Positions 23,102 through 31,369 of a stretch of DNA of 31,641 nt are shown one piece after another. This DNA comes from Avoscillospira sp045652125 (lineage in GTDB: Bacteria > Bacillota > Clostridia > Oscillospirales > Oscillospiraceae). The stretch is from positions 1-31,641 of the forward strand of contig JAZRTT010000035.1 in assembly GCA_045652125.1 (NCBI GenBank), given 5' to 3'. The position numbers were made by a program, and so were the translations under genes. Each line of letters begins with the position of its first letter. The first letter of the stretch is position 1. The notes beneath the pieces were generated by a model, which ran no database searches, was not told where the DNA came from, and was given only the letters and a program-made list of their open reading frames with translations.

Positions 23102-24004
23102 TCACCCCTCCTTATGGACAGGCACATAACCCTGCATCTCCAAAACCATCTGGCCGTCCCGGCTCACCAGCCAGTCGTAAAGCACACGGGTGGGCTCCTC
23201 AGCCTCCGCAGAAATGACTGCAAAATAGGGGTTAATGAGGGGATAGGCGTCCGCACCGATGGTCTCATCGGTGGGCTCCACGCCTTCCACATGGAGAATC
23301 TTCATGCCCTCGGCCATCCGCATATCCTCGGCATAGTAATAGACCGAATAGCCAATGGCGGCGGCAGAATCCTCATAACCGCGGACGCCCTCCATCAAAG
23401 CGCCCATCTCGCCGGGTATCCACTCCGCAGGGGCATCCATCATCTCCAGATCCCCCATGACCAGTTTGTCCATGAGCACCTGAGAACCGGAGGTGGCGTT
23501 TCTCTGGAAAGGGATGATATCCACATCCTCGCCACCCACCTGGGACCAGTTGGTGATCTCGCCCGTATAAATTTTTTGTAACTGCTCCACAGTCAGAGAA
23601 TCCACCGGGTTTTCGGAGTTGACGATAAAGACCAGTGCTTCCTTGGCAATGGGCTGCATCTCATAGGCAAAATTCTGCTGCTGCATTTCCTCAAAGACCA
23701 CTGCATTAGGCTCTGCCACCAAAAGCAGGTCGCTTTCCCCGCGCATGAGGTAGCGGAAAGCCTCGGTGGTCCGGTGGAAATCCAGCAGATCTGCCACTTC
23801 CTCGGCTGTTTCGCCAAGGAGAACAGAGGCCACAGCCTGCCCCAGGGGCTTCATGGAAGTGGAGCCGTCCAAAGTGGGGAAATTCTCTCTGGTAAAGACG
23901 AAGAGCTCTTCCTTAGGATTTTCAACCTGCTCCGGCTGTGTGTTTACAACACAACCTGTCAGAACAAGAACCAAGGCCAACATCATAACCAACAGTTTCT
24001 TCAT
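23102..24004 (-). CDS. PstS-like substrate-binding lipoprotein
   Basis: The 300-residue protein has a lipoprotein signal (MKKLLVMMLALVLVLTGC) and PBP-like domain features. FPTLDGSTSMKPLGQAV (about 43-59) is the phosphate-binding-type loop, and LTVEQLQKIYTGEITNWSQV with FQRNATSGSQ further on are hallmarks of PstS-like proteins. It could bind phosphate or a related oxyanion. No pstCAB or phoU genes lie nearby, so it is an orphan receptor. Its partner is the WG-repeat lipoprotein just downstream. The ATG has AAGGAGG with eight-base spacing. Confidence 0.85.
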   Translation of the reverse strand: MKKLLVMMLALVLVLTGCVVNTQPEQVENPKEELFVFTRENFPTLDGSTSMKPLGQAVASVLLGETAEEVADLLDFHRTTEAFRYLMRGESDLLLVAEPNAVVFEEMQQQNFAYEMQPIAKEALVFIVNSENPVDSLTVEQLQKIYTGEITNWSQVGGEDVDIIPFQRNATSGSQVLMDKLVMGDLEMMDAPAEWIPGEMGALMEGVRGYEDSAAAIGYSVYYYAEDMRMAEGMKILHVEGVEPTDETIGADAYPLINPYFAVISAEAEEPTRVLYDWLVSRDGQMVLEMQGYVPVHKEG

Positions 24005-24020
24005 AACAATACCTCCTTAT

Positions 24021-24101
24021 GCCTCCCCTTCTCCGCCCCAAGAGCCGGGTCTTACCCGGTTGGGCTACGCACACCGCCTGCGGGCGGCGTTAAGGAGAGC
24101 C
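24021..24101. repeat. Second palindromic repeat, 81 bases
   Basis: Left end GCCTCCCCTTCTCCGCCCC and right end GGCGGCGTTAAGGAGAGCC form an imperfect terminal inverted repeat. Two internal hairpins stand out: CCGGGT-CTT-ACCCGG and CCGCC-TGCG-GGCGG. The ends resemble those of the repeat near 21388 (GCCTCCCCTT), so both may belong to one family. It fills almost the whole gap between the TIGR04255 stop and the PstS-like gene. Confidence 0.6.
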
Positions 24102-24102
24102 T

Positions 24103-24873
24103 TTATTTCCCCTCCATGGCATCATGAAGGGTATCGGTAATGGCGTCCCGGAAAATGCTTCCTGCCTGTACGTGGACCGTTTCCATGGCACCGGCGGCCA
24201 TATTCACGGGGATATTGCCGCCCATAGACACGTCCAGATCGAAAATCAGCTTGACTTCTTTGTCTTGCTCCGGCCCACGCTTCACCATGCCGGGTCCCAC
24301 GTGGAGCTTCATCCGGCAGCCGCCGCCGACTGCCATTTCCACATCCTGAGAGCAACGGGAAAATGCCCGTTCCGGCACATCTTCCTTAGCCAGCAGGCCC
24401 AGATAGGCAGGCTCTAAAAACTCTCTCCACGGCGTGTCTTCCAGTTCCAGCGCCTGCCGGGAGAAGGCATTGAGATACCGCAGACCCACCCGTTCAAAAT
24501 ACGCCGGGGCATAGAGCTTGATGAAGGCAGCCAAAGGCTGATCCATCCTTCGGGCAAAGTCTTCCCAGCAAGTATATTTCCCACAGGTCAGGGAAATGAA
24601 ATTTTGGGTCAGATTGATGCGGTAAAGGCCGTCTGCCGTAAGGAACTGATGGTTCGCTATGGGCTTTTGGGGCTCGATCTTTGCCCCCTGCCCCGGCACC
24701 TGCACCACTTTGGGCGGCAGGGCATCCTGCCGAAGATGATACCGGGGAAATTCCTGCCGGATGACCTCCTGAAAATCCACCGGTTCTCTGGCACCTATGG
24801 CCAAAATGGTAGGGAACCGAAGTTGGCAGATCACTTCTGCCAACTGATTGTTTTTATAGATCACTCGTTCCAT
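24103..24873 (-). CDS. TIGR04255 family protein
   Basis: The 256-residue protein begins with RVIYKNNQLAEVICQLRFPTI, the typical start of TIGR04255 proteins, and contains YFERVGLRYLNAF, also characteristic. No signal peptide, membrane segment or catalytic motif is evident. The family has no established function and is often seen beside toxin-like or accessory genes. It starts three bases after the HD-domain gene stop, so they share a transcript. Confidence 0.8.
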   Translation of the reverse strand: MERVIYKNNQLAEVICQLRFPTILAIGAREPVDFQEVIRQEFPRYHLRQDALPPKVVQVPGQGAKIEPQKPIANHQFLTADGLYRINLTQNFISLTCGKYTCWEDFARRMDQPLAAFIKLYAPAYFERVGLRYLNAFSRQALELEDTPWREFLEPAYLGLLAKEDVPERAFSRCSQDVEMAVGGGCRMKLHVGPGMVKRGPEQDKEVKLIFDLDVSMGGNIPVNMAAGAMETVHVQAGSIFRDAITDTLHDAMEGK

Positions 24874-24876
24874 GTT

Positions 24877-25452
24877 TTACTCCAATTCATCCAAATTCAG
24901 ACGGAAGCTGTCAAGGCAGTGAGCCATAAACCAATCCAAACACGGCAGGTTCATATTCTTCATGGCCTGTTCTGTCTGCCGGGCGGCAGACTCAAATTCC
25001 GCATTTCCGGCCTTCAGCTCTTCCACACACTTGATATAGGCAGACAGCTTATCCGCCGCCTTGACAATGGTGCGCACGTCTTTGTCGGATTCCTCCAGAA
25101 GAGGTGCGTAGCCGGCCTGCAGCTCCTGCGGCAGCATGGAAAGAAGCTTCCGGCAGGAAATGGCCTCCACTTCCTTGTAGGCCTGCTTGATATCGGGATT
25201 GTAATACTTGATGGGTGTGGGCAGATCTCCCGTCAGAATCTCCGATGCATCGTGAAACAGAGCCGCTGCGGCACAGCGGTCCGGGTCTGCCGGCTGACCC
25301 AAAATATCTCTTTGTATCATAGCAAGGCCGTGGGCCAGCACCGCCACCATGTGGCTGTGCTCCTGCACGTTTTCGTGGAAGGTATTTCTCATGAGCCCCC
25401 AGCGGCCAATGTACCGCATTCGGGAGATCAGGGCAAAAAATCTGTGCTGCAT
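24877..25452 (-). CDS. yfbR: YfbR-like 5'-deoxynucleotidase (HD domain)
   Basis: This 191-residue HD-domain phosphohydrolase has the YfbR motifs: VQEHSHMVAVLAH, then ALFHDASEILTGDLPTPIKYYN, with the His-Asp pair that binds the divalent metal, and KAADKLSAYIKC downstream. The family removes phosphate from 5'-deoxynucleoside monophosphates and trims dNTP pools. The ATG at 25452 (MQHRFFALISRMRYIGRW) matches homologues and follows AAAGGAG; an in-frame extension to 25554 would overlap the promoter. The gene heads a run with the TIGR04255, PstS-like and WG-repeat genes. Confidence 0.9.
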   Translation of the reverse strand: MQHRFFALISRMRYIGRWGLMRNTFHENVQEHSHMVAVLAHGLAMIQRDILGQPADPDRCAAAALFHDASEILTGDLPTPIKYYNPDIKQAYKEVEAISCRKLLSMLPQELQAGYAPLLEESDKDVRTIVKAADKLSAYIKCVEELKAGNAEFESAARQTEQAMKNMNLPCLDWFMAHCLDSFRLNLDELE

Positions 25453-25480
25453 GGTAGTTCTCCTTTTTCTTTCTGAGACT

Positions 25481-25509
25481 ATCATACCACATCCCGGTTC
25501 ATTTGGAAA
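25481..25509 (-). promoter_or_regulatory. Promoter of the yfbR operon
   Basis: Minus-strand TTTCCA (25509-25504), a 17-base spacer and TATGAT (25486-25481) preceded by TGG (extended -10). The yfbR ATG lies about 29 bases downstream of the -10 box. Confidence 0.5.
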
Positions 25510-25568
25510 CGTAAAAATCTTGCGTACCGTGGACCTGTGTGATAAACTGGACAAAAGGATGTGAGAAC

Positions 25569-26585
25569 ATGAAAAAAATTCTCATAGGAATGTCCGGCGG
25601 TGTGGATTCCGCTGTGTCCGTCCTGCTTTTGCAGGCACAGGGGCATACCGTCGGCGGCGGTCATATGTGCCTGCACCCCTTTGGCGCCCGGGAAGCAAAA
25701 GACGCCGCCGCCAGCGCCGAGCGTTTGGGCATCGATTTTCATTTGTTTTCTTGGGAAGAGGCGTTTCGCCGGGATGTCATCGCTCCCTTTGAGCAGGTCT
25801 ATCGGTCCGGCGGCACGCCCAATCCCTGTATCTTCTGCAACAAAAAGCTGAAATTCGGAAAATTTCTGGAAGAAGCGCTGGCCTTGGGCTATGACGGCAT
25901 CGCCACAGGGCATTATGCCCAAGTGAAAGAAGAAAACGGACGGTTTCTGCTCTATACAGCCAAAGACAAGGCCAAAGATCAGACCTATATGCTCTATCAT
26001 CTGTCTCAAACGCAGTTATCCAAAGTACTATTCCCTATGGGTCATTACACCAAAGAAGAGGCCCGGGAAAAGGCCGGTCTTGCCGGACTGCCTGTGGCGT
26101 CCAAGCACGATAGCCAGGATATCTGTTTCATCCCCGATGGGGATTATTTGGAATTTCTGAAGCAGGACGGTGTTTCCTTGCAGCCGGGGTCTTTTATCGG
26201 CCCCAAAGGGGAAAACTTCGGCCCTCACAAGGGTTTGGAAGCCTACACCATTGGCCAGAGAAGGGGTCTGGACATTGCCTACGGCAGCCGCATTTATGTG
26301 GTAGGCAAACAGGGCTCAGACGTGCTTCTGGGGGAAAATGCAAAGCTGTTTTCCACCCGGGTGAACGTAAACGATGTGAACTTTATCCCCTTTGACCGAT
26401 TGGATGCCCCCATCCGGGCACAGGCCAAGCTTCGCTATACCCCCAGAGGTGCTGACTGCACCATCTTCCCCACAGAAGATGGTGTCATTCTGGAATTTGA
26501 CACGCCCCAGAGAGCCGTCACCCTCGGACAGGCCGCCGTGTTCTATGACGGCGATCTGGTCTTAGGCGGCGGCACGATACTATAA
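25569..26585 (+). CDS. mnmA: tRNA-specific 2-thiouridylase MnmA
   Basis: MnmA thiolates C2 of uridine-34 in tRNA-Lys, -Glu and -Gln. The protein has 338 residues, slightly short for the family. The PP-loop SGGVDSAVS is at about 9-17. TPNPCIFCNKKLKFG holds the first catalytic Cys near 99, HDSQDICFIPDGDY holds the second near 190, and TIGQRRGLDIA is a family signature. The ATG at 25569 gives the usual MKKILIGMSGGVDS start; an upstream in-frame ATG (25539) is less likely. It is divergent from yfbR and ends in a bidirectional terminator. Confidence 0.95.
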   Translation: MKKILIGMSGGVDSAVSVLLLQAQGHTVGGGHMCLHPFGAREAKDAAASAERLGIDFHLFSWEEAFRRDVIAPFEQVYRSGGTPNPCIFCNKKLKFGKFLEEALALGYDGIATGHYAQVKEENGRFLLYTAKDKAKDQTYMLYHLSQTQLSKVLFPMGHYTKEEAREKAGLAGLPVASKHDSQDICFIPDGDYLEFLKQDGVSLQPGSFIGPKGENFGPHKGLEAYTIGQRRGLDIAYGSRIYVVGKQGSDVLLGENAKLFSTRVNVNDVNFIPFDRLDAPIRAQAKLRYTPRGADCTIFPTEDGVILEFDTPQRAVTLGQAAVFYDGDLVLGGGTIL

Positions 26586-26619
26586 CAAAAAAGCTTCCTT
26601 TCGGAAGCTTTTTTGTTAT
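26582..26619. terminator. Bidirectional terminator between mnmA and the sigma-partner gene
   Basis: A 17-base-pair stem ATAACAAAAAAGCTTCC / GGAAGCTTTTTTGTTAT with a TTTC loop. T runs occur on both strands and both flanking stop codons lie within it. Confidence 0.9.
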
Positions 26620-27728
26620 CCCGGTGTGGAAACATGAATATATCTCCAACCGTCCTCATCAAACCGAAGCTCATACATCTTTTCATCGTAAAGATCGTCT
26701 GTCTCCGGCAGTCCGACCCACAGCCAGACCCGATTCCCCTCCACCGATGACCGTTTCAGATACAGCCCCTCGGTGTAACGGAAAAGCTCTTCCTCTGTAA
26801 AGCGGAGCATCCCTGTTTCCGGGTCGTAATTGGCCGTGGTCTCCGGTGCGTAATCCACCACTTCATCCACAAACCGGCTCAGCCGCTGACGGACATCCTC
26901 CGGATGCACCAGCAAAGAAAGATCTTCCTGCAGCCACGGGGAATCCACCGTCACGCCGGTGTTCAGCTGCAGACTGGCAAGGAACAGACGGTTGTAGCAA
27001 TCGGAATCGCACCGCCCTTCAAACAGATGGATATCATGATTTTCCAAAGGCTGCACAAAGTTTCGAAGGATCCACTGCTCGTCACCGTTATAGAGGGCAT
27101 TTTCGATATCCCACGGGGTGTAGCGGGACAGGGTCTTTTCATTGGCCGTCATGGCATAGAGCCAGCCGTCGGCAGTTTTGACAAAGACATTCTGAGTCAC
27201 GATCTGACCTTCCACGGCATGGTTGGAAAATTGAGCGGAGTACAGTTCTTCGTAGACCGGACACCCCAGCAGGCTTTCCTTATCGGCCTCGTTGATATCT
27301 CCCAGATAGCTGCCCAGTTCCCGGGGTTCTTCCTCCAAAACTGACCGCACATAATACCGGGTATGGCAGACCACAAATTCTGTCACCGGTTCACTCATGG
27401 CGGAAACACCTGCCTCCTCCTGAGGTTCGGCAGGAGCTTCTTCCGCAGGGGCTTGCTGTGCATTGAATTGATATTCGTGGTCCTCCGCAGCGGATTCTTC
27501 CACCACACAATCCATAGTAGGTGCCTCTTCTTCGCTCTTTTTCACCGAGGCACCGCAGCCCATGGGGAAATAGGGCAGGGCCAGTACACCCAGGCTCATG
27601 GTCAATGCCATACACGCTGCCAGGGGCACCCATTTTTTCCATGGATTCGAAAATTTCTTGGTTTGCGCCATTTCGATCAAATCTTCGCCCACATCATTTA
27701 ATGCCCGAAACAAATCTTCTTTGTTCAT
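26616..27728 (-). CDS. Membrane protein coupled to ECF sigma factor, putative anti-sigma factor
   Basis: The 370-residue protein has a short cytoplasmic N-terminus (MNKEDLFRALNDVGEDLIEM), one membrane segment (about 33-54, WVPLAACMALTMSLGVLALPYF) and a large extracytoplasmic part with an acidic Glu/Ala/Pro-rich linker (about 70-110). Its start overlaps the sigma factor stop by four bases (ATGA), an organisation typical of sigma/anti-sigma pairs. No ZAS zinc motif (HX3CX2C) is visible in the N-terminus, so it is not a standard zinc anti-sigma factor. The outer domain matches no family I can name. The role is inferred from coupling and topology only. Confidence 0.72.
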   Translation of the reverse strand: MNKEDLFRALNDVGEDLIEMAQTKKFSNPWKKWVPLAACMALTMSLGVLALPYFPMGCGASVKKSEEEAPTMDCVVEESAAEDHEYQFNAQQAPAEEAPAEPQEEAGVSAMSEPVTEFVVCHTRYYVRSVLEEEPRELGSYLGDINEADKESLLGCPVYEELYSAQFSNHAVEGQIVTQNVFVKTADGWLYAMTANEKTLSRYTPWDIENALYNGDEQWILRNFVQPLENHDIHLFEGRCDSDCYNRLFLASLQLNTGVTVDSPWLQEDLSLLVHPEDVRQRLSRFVDEVVDYAPETTANYDPETGMLRFTEEELFRYTEGLYLKRSSVEGNRVWLWVGLPETDDLYDEKMYELRFDEDGWRYIHVSTPG

Positions 27729-28285
27729 ACCGCCACACCTTCCTTTTCCAAACAGGCACGGAGCTTTTGTCGGGTACGATAAAGGCTGGACTTCACGCTG
27801 CCCTCTGCCATTTGATATCGTTGGGCGATCTCGGCTGTACTGTCCACGAACCAGTACCGCCGCAGAAATACACAGCAGTCCCGCTCCGGCAGTTCCCGAA
27901 GAAATGCATCCAGCAGCCGGCTCAGCTCCCGGAATGCCGCTGCCTCCTCTACATCCTGCCCTGTGGGGATACTCTCTCCCAGCTCCTCCAATGCCAGAGA
28001 AAGCTGTCCCCCACCCCGTTTGACGGCATGACCGGCCTTATATCGGTCTAAAGAAAGATTTCGTGTGATTTTTCCCAAAAATGCCTGCAAAATATTGGGT
28101 CTCTGGGGCGGCATGGCATTCCACGCCCGAAACCATGTGTCGTTGACACACTCCTCTGCATCCTCCCGGCTGTTGAGAATATTCCATGCAATGCTGCGGC
28201 AATAGCTGCCGTATTTCCCGGCAGTTTCTTCCAATGCCTTTTCGTTTCGTTCCCAATATAAAGCAATAATGTCCTGATCTTCCAA
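27725..28285 (-). CDS. ECF-type RNA polymerase sigma factor
   Basis: The 186-residue protein has a region 2 with NSREDAEECVNDTWFRAWNAM and FLGKITRNLSLDRYKA, and a region 4 helix-turn-helix STAEIAQRYQMAEGSVKSSLYRTRQKLRA. No region 1 or 3 is present, so it is group 4 (ECF). I chose the TTG at 28285: it follows GGAAGGAGTGAGAG, and the protein then starts LEDQDIIALYW as in related sigmas. An in-frame GTG at 28381 would lie upstream of the likely promoter and inside a terminator, so it is rejected. The promoter resembles an ECF recognition site, which suggests autoregulation. Confidence 0.9.
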   Translation of the reverse strand: MEDQDIIALYWERNEKALEETAGKYGSYCRSIAWNILNSREDAEECVNDTWFRAWNAMPPQRPNILQAFLGKITRNLSLDRYKAGHAVKRGGGQLSLALEELGESIPTGQDVEEAAAFRELSRLLDAFLRELPERDCCVFLRRYWFVDSTAEIAQRYQMAEGSVKSSLYRTRQKLRACLEKEGVAV

Positions 28286-28314
28286 ACTCTCACTCCTTCC
28301 TTTGTACCATAAAA

Positions 28315-28340
28315 GACGACAAAATCCGGTGTCGGTTTCC
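28315..28340 (-). promoter_or_regulatory. Candidate ECF-type promoter for the sigma operon
   Basis: On the minus strand GGAAAC (28340-28335), a 16-base spacer and CGTC (28318-28315) match the general ECF pattern (GGAAAC / N16-17 / CGTC). The downstream TTG start is about 30 bases away. No sigma-A-like box is evident in this interval. Confidence 0.55.
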
Positions 28341-28356
28341 TCTGGCTTGATGATAG

Positions 28357-28396
28357 CACAAAAGTGCCCGGGCAGCAACACCCGGGCACTTTTGTG
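28357..28396 (-). terminator. Terminator of the D,D-carboxypeptidase gene
   Basis: A perfect 16-base-pair stem CACAAAAGTGCCCGGG / CCCGGGCACTTTTGTG with an eight-base loop lies two bases past the dacF stop on the minus strand, with TTTT in the 3' arm. It separates dacF from the sigma operon. Confidence 0.85.
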
Positions 28397-28397
28397 A

Positions 28398-29534
28398 TTA
28401 TCCGTAGCACACGGCTTTCAGCAGCTCTTTTGTGATCTGCCACCAAGTACGGCGGGCAATGTTCTGCGGTGCAACCAACGCAATGGCAGCCAGCGGCTCA
28501 CCGTCTGAGCGGATGGTCATCGTTCCCAACCGCTGTCCGGCCTCCACCGGTGCCGTCACCTCTGCCGCTACCTCCACCTGCGTGGTAATGGAACGTTCCT
28601 GCCCTTTTTCTATGAGCAGAGGCGTGGAATCGGACACCACCGGAATCACTTTGTCCGTATTTCCCAGCACCACCGGAACAGCAGGAATATCTTCCCCCGG
28701 TTCCGGCTGCAAAAGGGTATAGTTGGCAAAGCCATGATCCAGCAGTTGACGGGCGGATTGAAACCGCTCCTGCGAGCTGCCGCAATGGAGCACCACCGCC
28801 ACATACTCCACCCCGTCCCGCCGGGCAGATGCCGCCAGGCAATGACCTGCCGTGGAGGTGTAGCCGGTTTTCAGGCCGGTGGCTCCGCTGTAAAACCGCA
28901 CCAGCTTATTGGTATTGGACAGGCCGAATTCTCCGTTGCGAACCGTATCCATCCAGATGGTCGTGTATTTGCGAATGTCATCGTGCTTCAGCAGTTCCCG
29001 AGACATAAGGGCAATGTCATAGGCAGATGTCAAATGCTCTGCCGCATCGGCATCATCATCCAGACCGGTGCAGTTTACAAAATGGGTCTGCTTCATTCCC
29101 AGCTCCTCTGCCCGCCGATTCATCATGGCCACAAACGAAGCCTCTGAACCGGCAATCTGTTCCGCCAGTGCGGTGGCACAGTCATTGGCGGAGGCAACCA
29201 CCACCGACTTAATCATTTCATCCATGGTCATCTGCTCTCCGGCCTCCAGATACACCTGACTGCCCCCTTTGTTGGCTGCCGCTTCCGAGGCCGTCACCGT
29301 ATCATCCCATCCGATCCGTCCGCTTTCCAATGCCTCCATGACCAACAAAAGCGTCATGATCTTGGTCACACTGGCCGGTGCCAACCGCTCATGGGCATTT
29401 TTTTCAAACAGCACCTTGCCGGTTGCCGTTTCCATCAGGATCGCCGATGGTGCCGCCACCTCCAACTCTGCCGCCGCTGCCCATATACACAGACTGTTTA
29501 TGATCAAAACAAGACAACATACCCGCTTCCACAT
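28398..29534 (-). CDS. dacF: D-alanyl-D-alanine carboxypeptidase (penicillin-binding protein, DacF/PBP5 type)
   Basis: This secreted serine peptidase trims the terminal D-Ala of peptidoglycan peptides. The S11 motifs are all present: SVTK (nucleophile Ser), SAND, and KTGYT. A signal peptide (MWKRVCCLVLIINSLCIWAAAA) fits the ATG at 29534; two upstream in-frame ATGs (29552 and 29543) would add six or three residues and cannot be excluded. The C-terminal domain (about 275-350) resembles the PBP5 beta domain and is followed by a short amphipathic-looking tail (WWQITKELLKAV), likely the membrane anchor. Clostridial genomes hold several paralogues, so vegetative versus sporulation use cannot be decided. 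Confidence 0.92.
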   Translation of the reverse strand: MWKRVCCLVLIINSLCIWAAAAELEVAAPSAILMETATGKVLFEKNAHERLAPASVTKIMTLLLVMEALESGRIGWDDTVTASEAAANKGGSQVYLEAGEQMTMDEMIKSVVVASANDCATALAEQIAGSEASFVAMMNRRAEELGMKQTHFVNCTGLDDDADAAEHLTSAYDIALMSRELLKHDDIRKYTTIWMDTVRNGEFGLSNTNKLVRFYSGATGLKTGYTSTAGHCLAASARRDGVEYVAVVLHCGSSQERFQSARQLLDHGFANYTLLQPEPGEDIPAVPVVLGNTDKVIPVVSDSTPLLIEKGQERSITTQVEVAAEVTAPVEAGQRLGTMTIRSDGEPLAAIALVAPQNIARRTWWQITKELLKAVCYG

Positions 29535-29631
29535 GATCCTCATCCTCTCCATATGCTTTGGTACAAGCGTATGAAAGAAAAAGAAAAACTATGTCCCGCT
29601 TCTCCCTCTGTACTTTCCGGCGCTTATGGAG

Positions 29632-29637
29632 TATAAT
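29632..29637 (+). promoter_or_regulatory. Candidate -10 box for mtaB
   Basis: TATAAT sits 31 bases before the mtaB ATG. No good -35 hexamer is visible at the right distance (TGTACT at best), so this is tentative. Confidence 0.4.
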
Positions 29638-29667
29638 TTCTTTATATCAGATTTCCAGGTGATTTCT

Positions 29668-30954
29668 ATGAAATATGCTATCTATACCCTCGGCTGTAAG
29701 GTCAATCAATATGAGACTCAGGCCATGGAGCAGCTCATGGACAGCCGCGGTCATGAAGAAAGTCCGTTTGATCGTCCCTGTGACTGCTATATTATCAATA
29801 CCTGCACCGTTACTGCTGTATCAGACAAAAAGTCACGGAACATCATCCGCCGGGTACGAAAACTCAACCCCGGCGCCATCGTAGGAGTATGCGGCTGTTA
29901 TGCACAGGTGGATCCCGAGGCGGTGAAGGCTCTGGATGCCGACGTAGTGGTGGGAACCAGCGGCCGGGAGGAGTTTCTCCGGCAGTTGGAGGAAGCGTTT
30001 GTAAAGAAAACCCGCTATACCTGTGTGGATGATGCCCTGCGCCGACGGGAATTTGAAGTGCTGCCTGCCGGCGGTATGGCCGCCCGAACCAGAGCCCTCA
30101 TCAAAGTGCAGGACGGCTGCTGTAATTTCTGTACCTACTGCATCATCCCCTACGCCAGAGGCCCCATCCGCTCCCTTCCGCAAGAAATTGCTCTGGAGCA
30201 AGCCCGACAATGCGCCGAAGCAGGCTATCGGGAGTTGGTCATCACCGGTATTGAAATTTCCTCATGGGGTGTAGATTTTAAGGACGGCAGCAAGCTGTCT
30301 GATCTGTTGTCCGCTTTGTGTCAGGCTGTGCCCCAATGCCGCATCCGACTGGGTTCTCTGGAACCCAGAACCGTGGATGAGGATTTTTGCCAAACTCTTT
30401 CCCGTTTTCCCAATCTCTGCCCCCAGTTTCACCTGAGTCTGCAAAGCGGCAGCGATACAGTGCTGAAGCGGATGCACCGGAAATATGATACCGCCCGATA
30501 TCTTGAAAGCGTCAAACTGCTGAACCGATATTTCCCCGGCTGTGCCGTGACCACAGACCTGATCGTTGCTTTTCCGGGAGAGACAGAGGAAGAATTTGCC
30601 CAAAGTCTGGACTTTTTGCGTCAATGCCGCTTCGCTATGGTTCATGTATTCCCCTACTCTCGCCGGGAGGGAACCCCGGCAGCAAACATGCCGGGTCAGC
30701 ACTCCAACGCCGTAAAGGAAGCCCGTTCTGCCGCTGCTGCTCAGACCGCTGCGGAACTGGAAACAAATTACCATGAAACCATGCTGGGAAAAACATTCCC
30801 TGTGTTGTTTGAACAGGTGGAAGATGGCCTGTTTACCGGTCATGCCCCCAACTATGTTAAAGTCTATGCCCAAGGGGAGCAGCTTCAAAATCAGGTGCGG
30901 CAGGTTTGCATCACGGGACCTTACCGGGAAGGGCTCAAGGGAGAGCTCCTCTGA
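29668..30954 (+). CDS. mtaB: tRNA threonylcarbamoyladenosine (t6A37) methylthiotransferase MtaB
   Basis: MtaB converts t6A-37 to ms2t6A in tRNAs reading ANN codons. The 428-residue protein shows the N-terminal MTTase domain (TLGCKVNQYET, INTCTVT, CGCYAQ) with three cysteines for one [4Fe-4S] cluster. The radical SAM site is GCCNFCTYCIIPYARG, holding the CX3CX2C for the second cluster, and a TRAM domain forms the C-terminus. The TLGCKVNQYET form distinguishes MtaB from MiaB and RimO. The ATG at 29668 gives the standard N-terminus (MKYAIYTLGCKVNQ) and is preceded by CCAGGTG; a longer in-frame start at 29626 is less likely. Confidence 0.94.
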   Translation: MKYAIYTLGCKVNQYETQAMEQLMDSRGHEESPFDRPCDCYIINTCTVTAVSDKKSRNIIRRVRKLNPGAIVGVCGCYAQVDPEAVKALDADVVVGTSGREEFLRQLEEAFVKKTRYTCVDDALRRREFEVLPAGGMAARTRALIKVQDGCCNFCTYCIIPYARGPIRSLPQEIALEQARQCAEAGYRELVITGIEISSWGVDFKDGSKLSDLLSALCQAVPQCRIRLGSLEPRTVDEDFCQTLSRFPNLCPQFHLSLQSGSDTVLKRMHRKYDTARYLESVKLLNRYFPGCAVTTDLIVAFPGETEEEFAQSLDFLRQCRFAMVHVFPYSRREGTPAANMPGQHSNAVKEARSAAAAQTAAELETNYHETMLGKTFPVLFEQVEDGLFTGHAPNYVKVYAQGEQLQNQVRQVCITGPYREGLKGELL

Positions 30955-30960
30955 CGCCGT

Positions 30961-30978
30961 ACTACCACCACCGGTAGT
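30961..30978. terminator. Small hairpin between convergent mtaB and membrane-protein genes
   Basis: ACTACC-ACCACC-GGTAGT gives a six-base-pair stem in the seven-base gap and the end of the minus-strand gene. There is no T run, so it is a weak terminator at best. Confidence 0.3.
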
Positions 30979-31369
30979 CAGGAAACGGTGTGCTGAATAA
31001 CAGCCATCTGAATCCGTCCTCCAGAAATATTCCGGCTGCCGACAGGGGAATCCACATTAGGAAATAGAAAAGGCAAATCTGTCCCATCAGATTCAAGGGT
31101 TGCTCTGAATAGTCCCACACACCAAGCCCCAGCCACCGGTTTACCACCAGACCGGTAAGAAATTCCAGTCCGGTGACCAGCATCGCACCTTGGCAAGCCT
31201 GTATGGGAATGGGGACGGTCTGCCGAAGATCCAGCCGACCAATGAGCCAAAAACACAGCCCTCCCAGAAAAAACATGGTCACATGGCTCCGCCCGCGCCA
31301 CAGAAGCTCAATACCCACATAAGCACCGCCGCCCAAACAAAGAATGATCCATTCCCGAAAAATTTTCAT
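30962..31369 (-). CDS. Small integral membrane protein, ABC-transporter-permease-like (CmpB-type)
   Basis: This 135-residue protein has four hydrophobic segments with the phrases GGGAYVGIELLWRGRSHVTMFFLGG, LEFLTGLVVNRWLGLGVWDYS and LMGQICLFYFLMW. This arrangement resembles the 'putative ABC transporter type IV' (CmpB) membrane proteins of Firmicutes, whose function is unknown. The ATG at 31369 is chosen because MKIFREWIILCLGGGAYVG is the usual start and GGTGATACG precedes it; an in-frame extension upstream is AT-rich, non-coding-looking sequence. It converges on mtaB with only seven bases between the stop codons. Confidence 0.75.
   Translation of the reverse strand: MKIFREWIILCLGGGAYVGIELLWRGRSHVTMFFLGGLCFWLIGRLDLRQTVPIPIQACQGAMLVTGLEFLTGLVVNRWLGLGVWDYSEQPLNLMGQICLFYFLMWIPLSAAGIFLEDGFRWLLFSTPFPDYRWW

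Noticed and set aside
28286..28381. Longer sigma factor starting at GTG 28381
   Set aside because: The extra residues cross the candidate promoter and the dacF terminator, and a good ribosome site favours TTG 28285.
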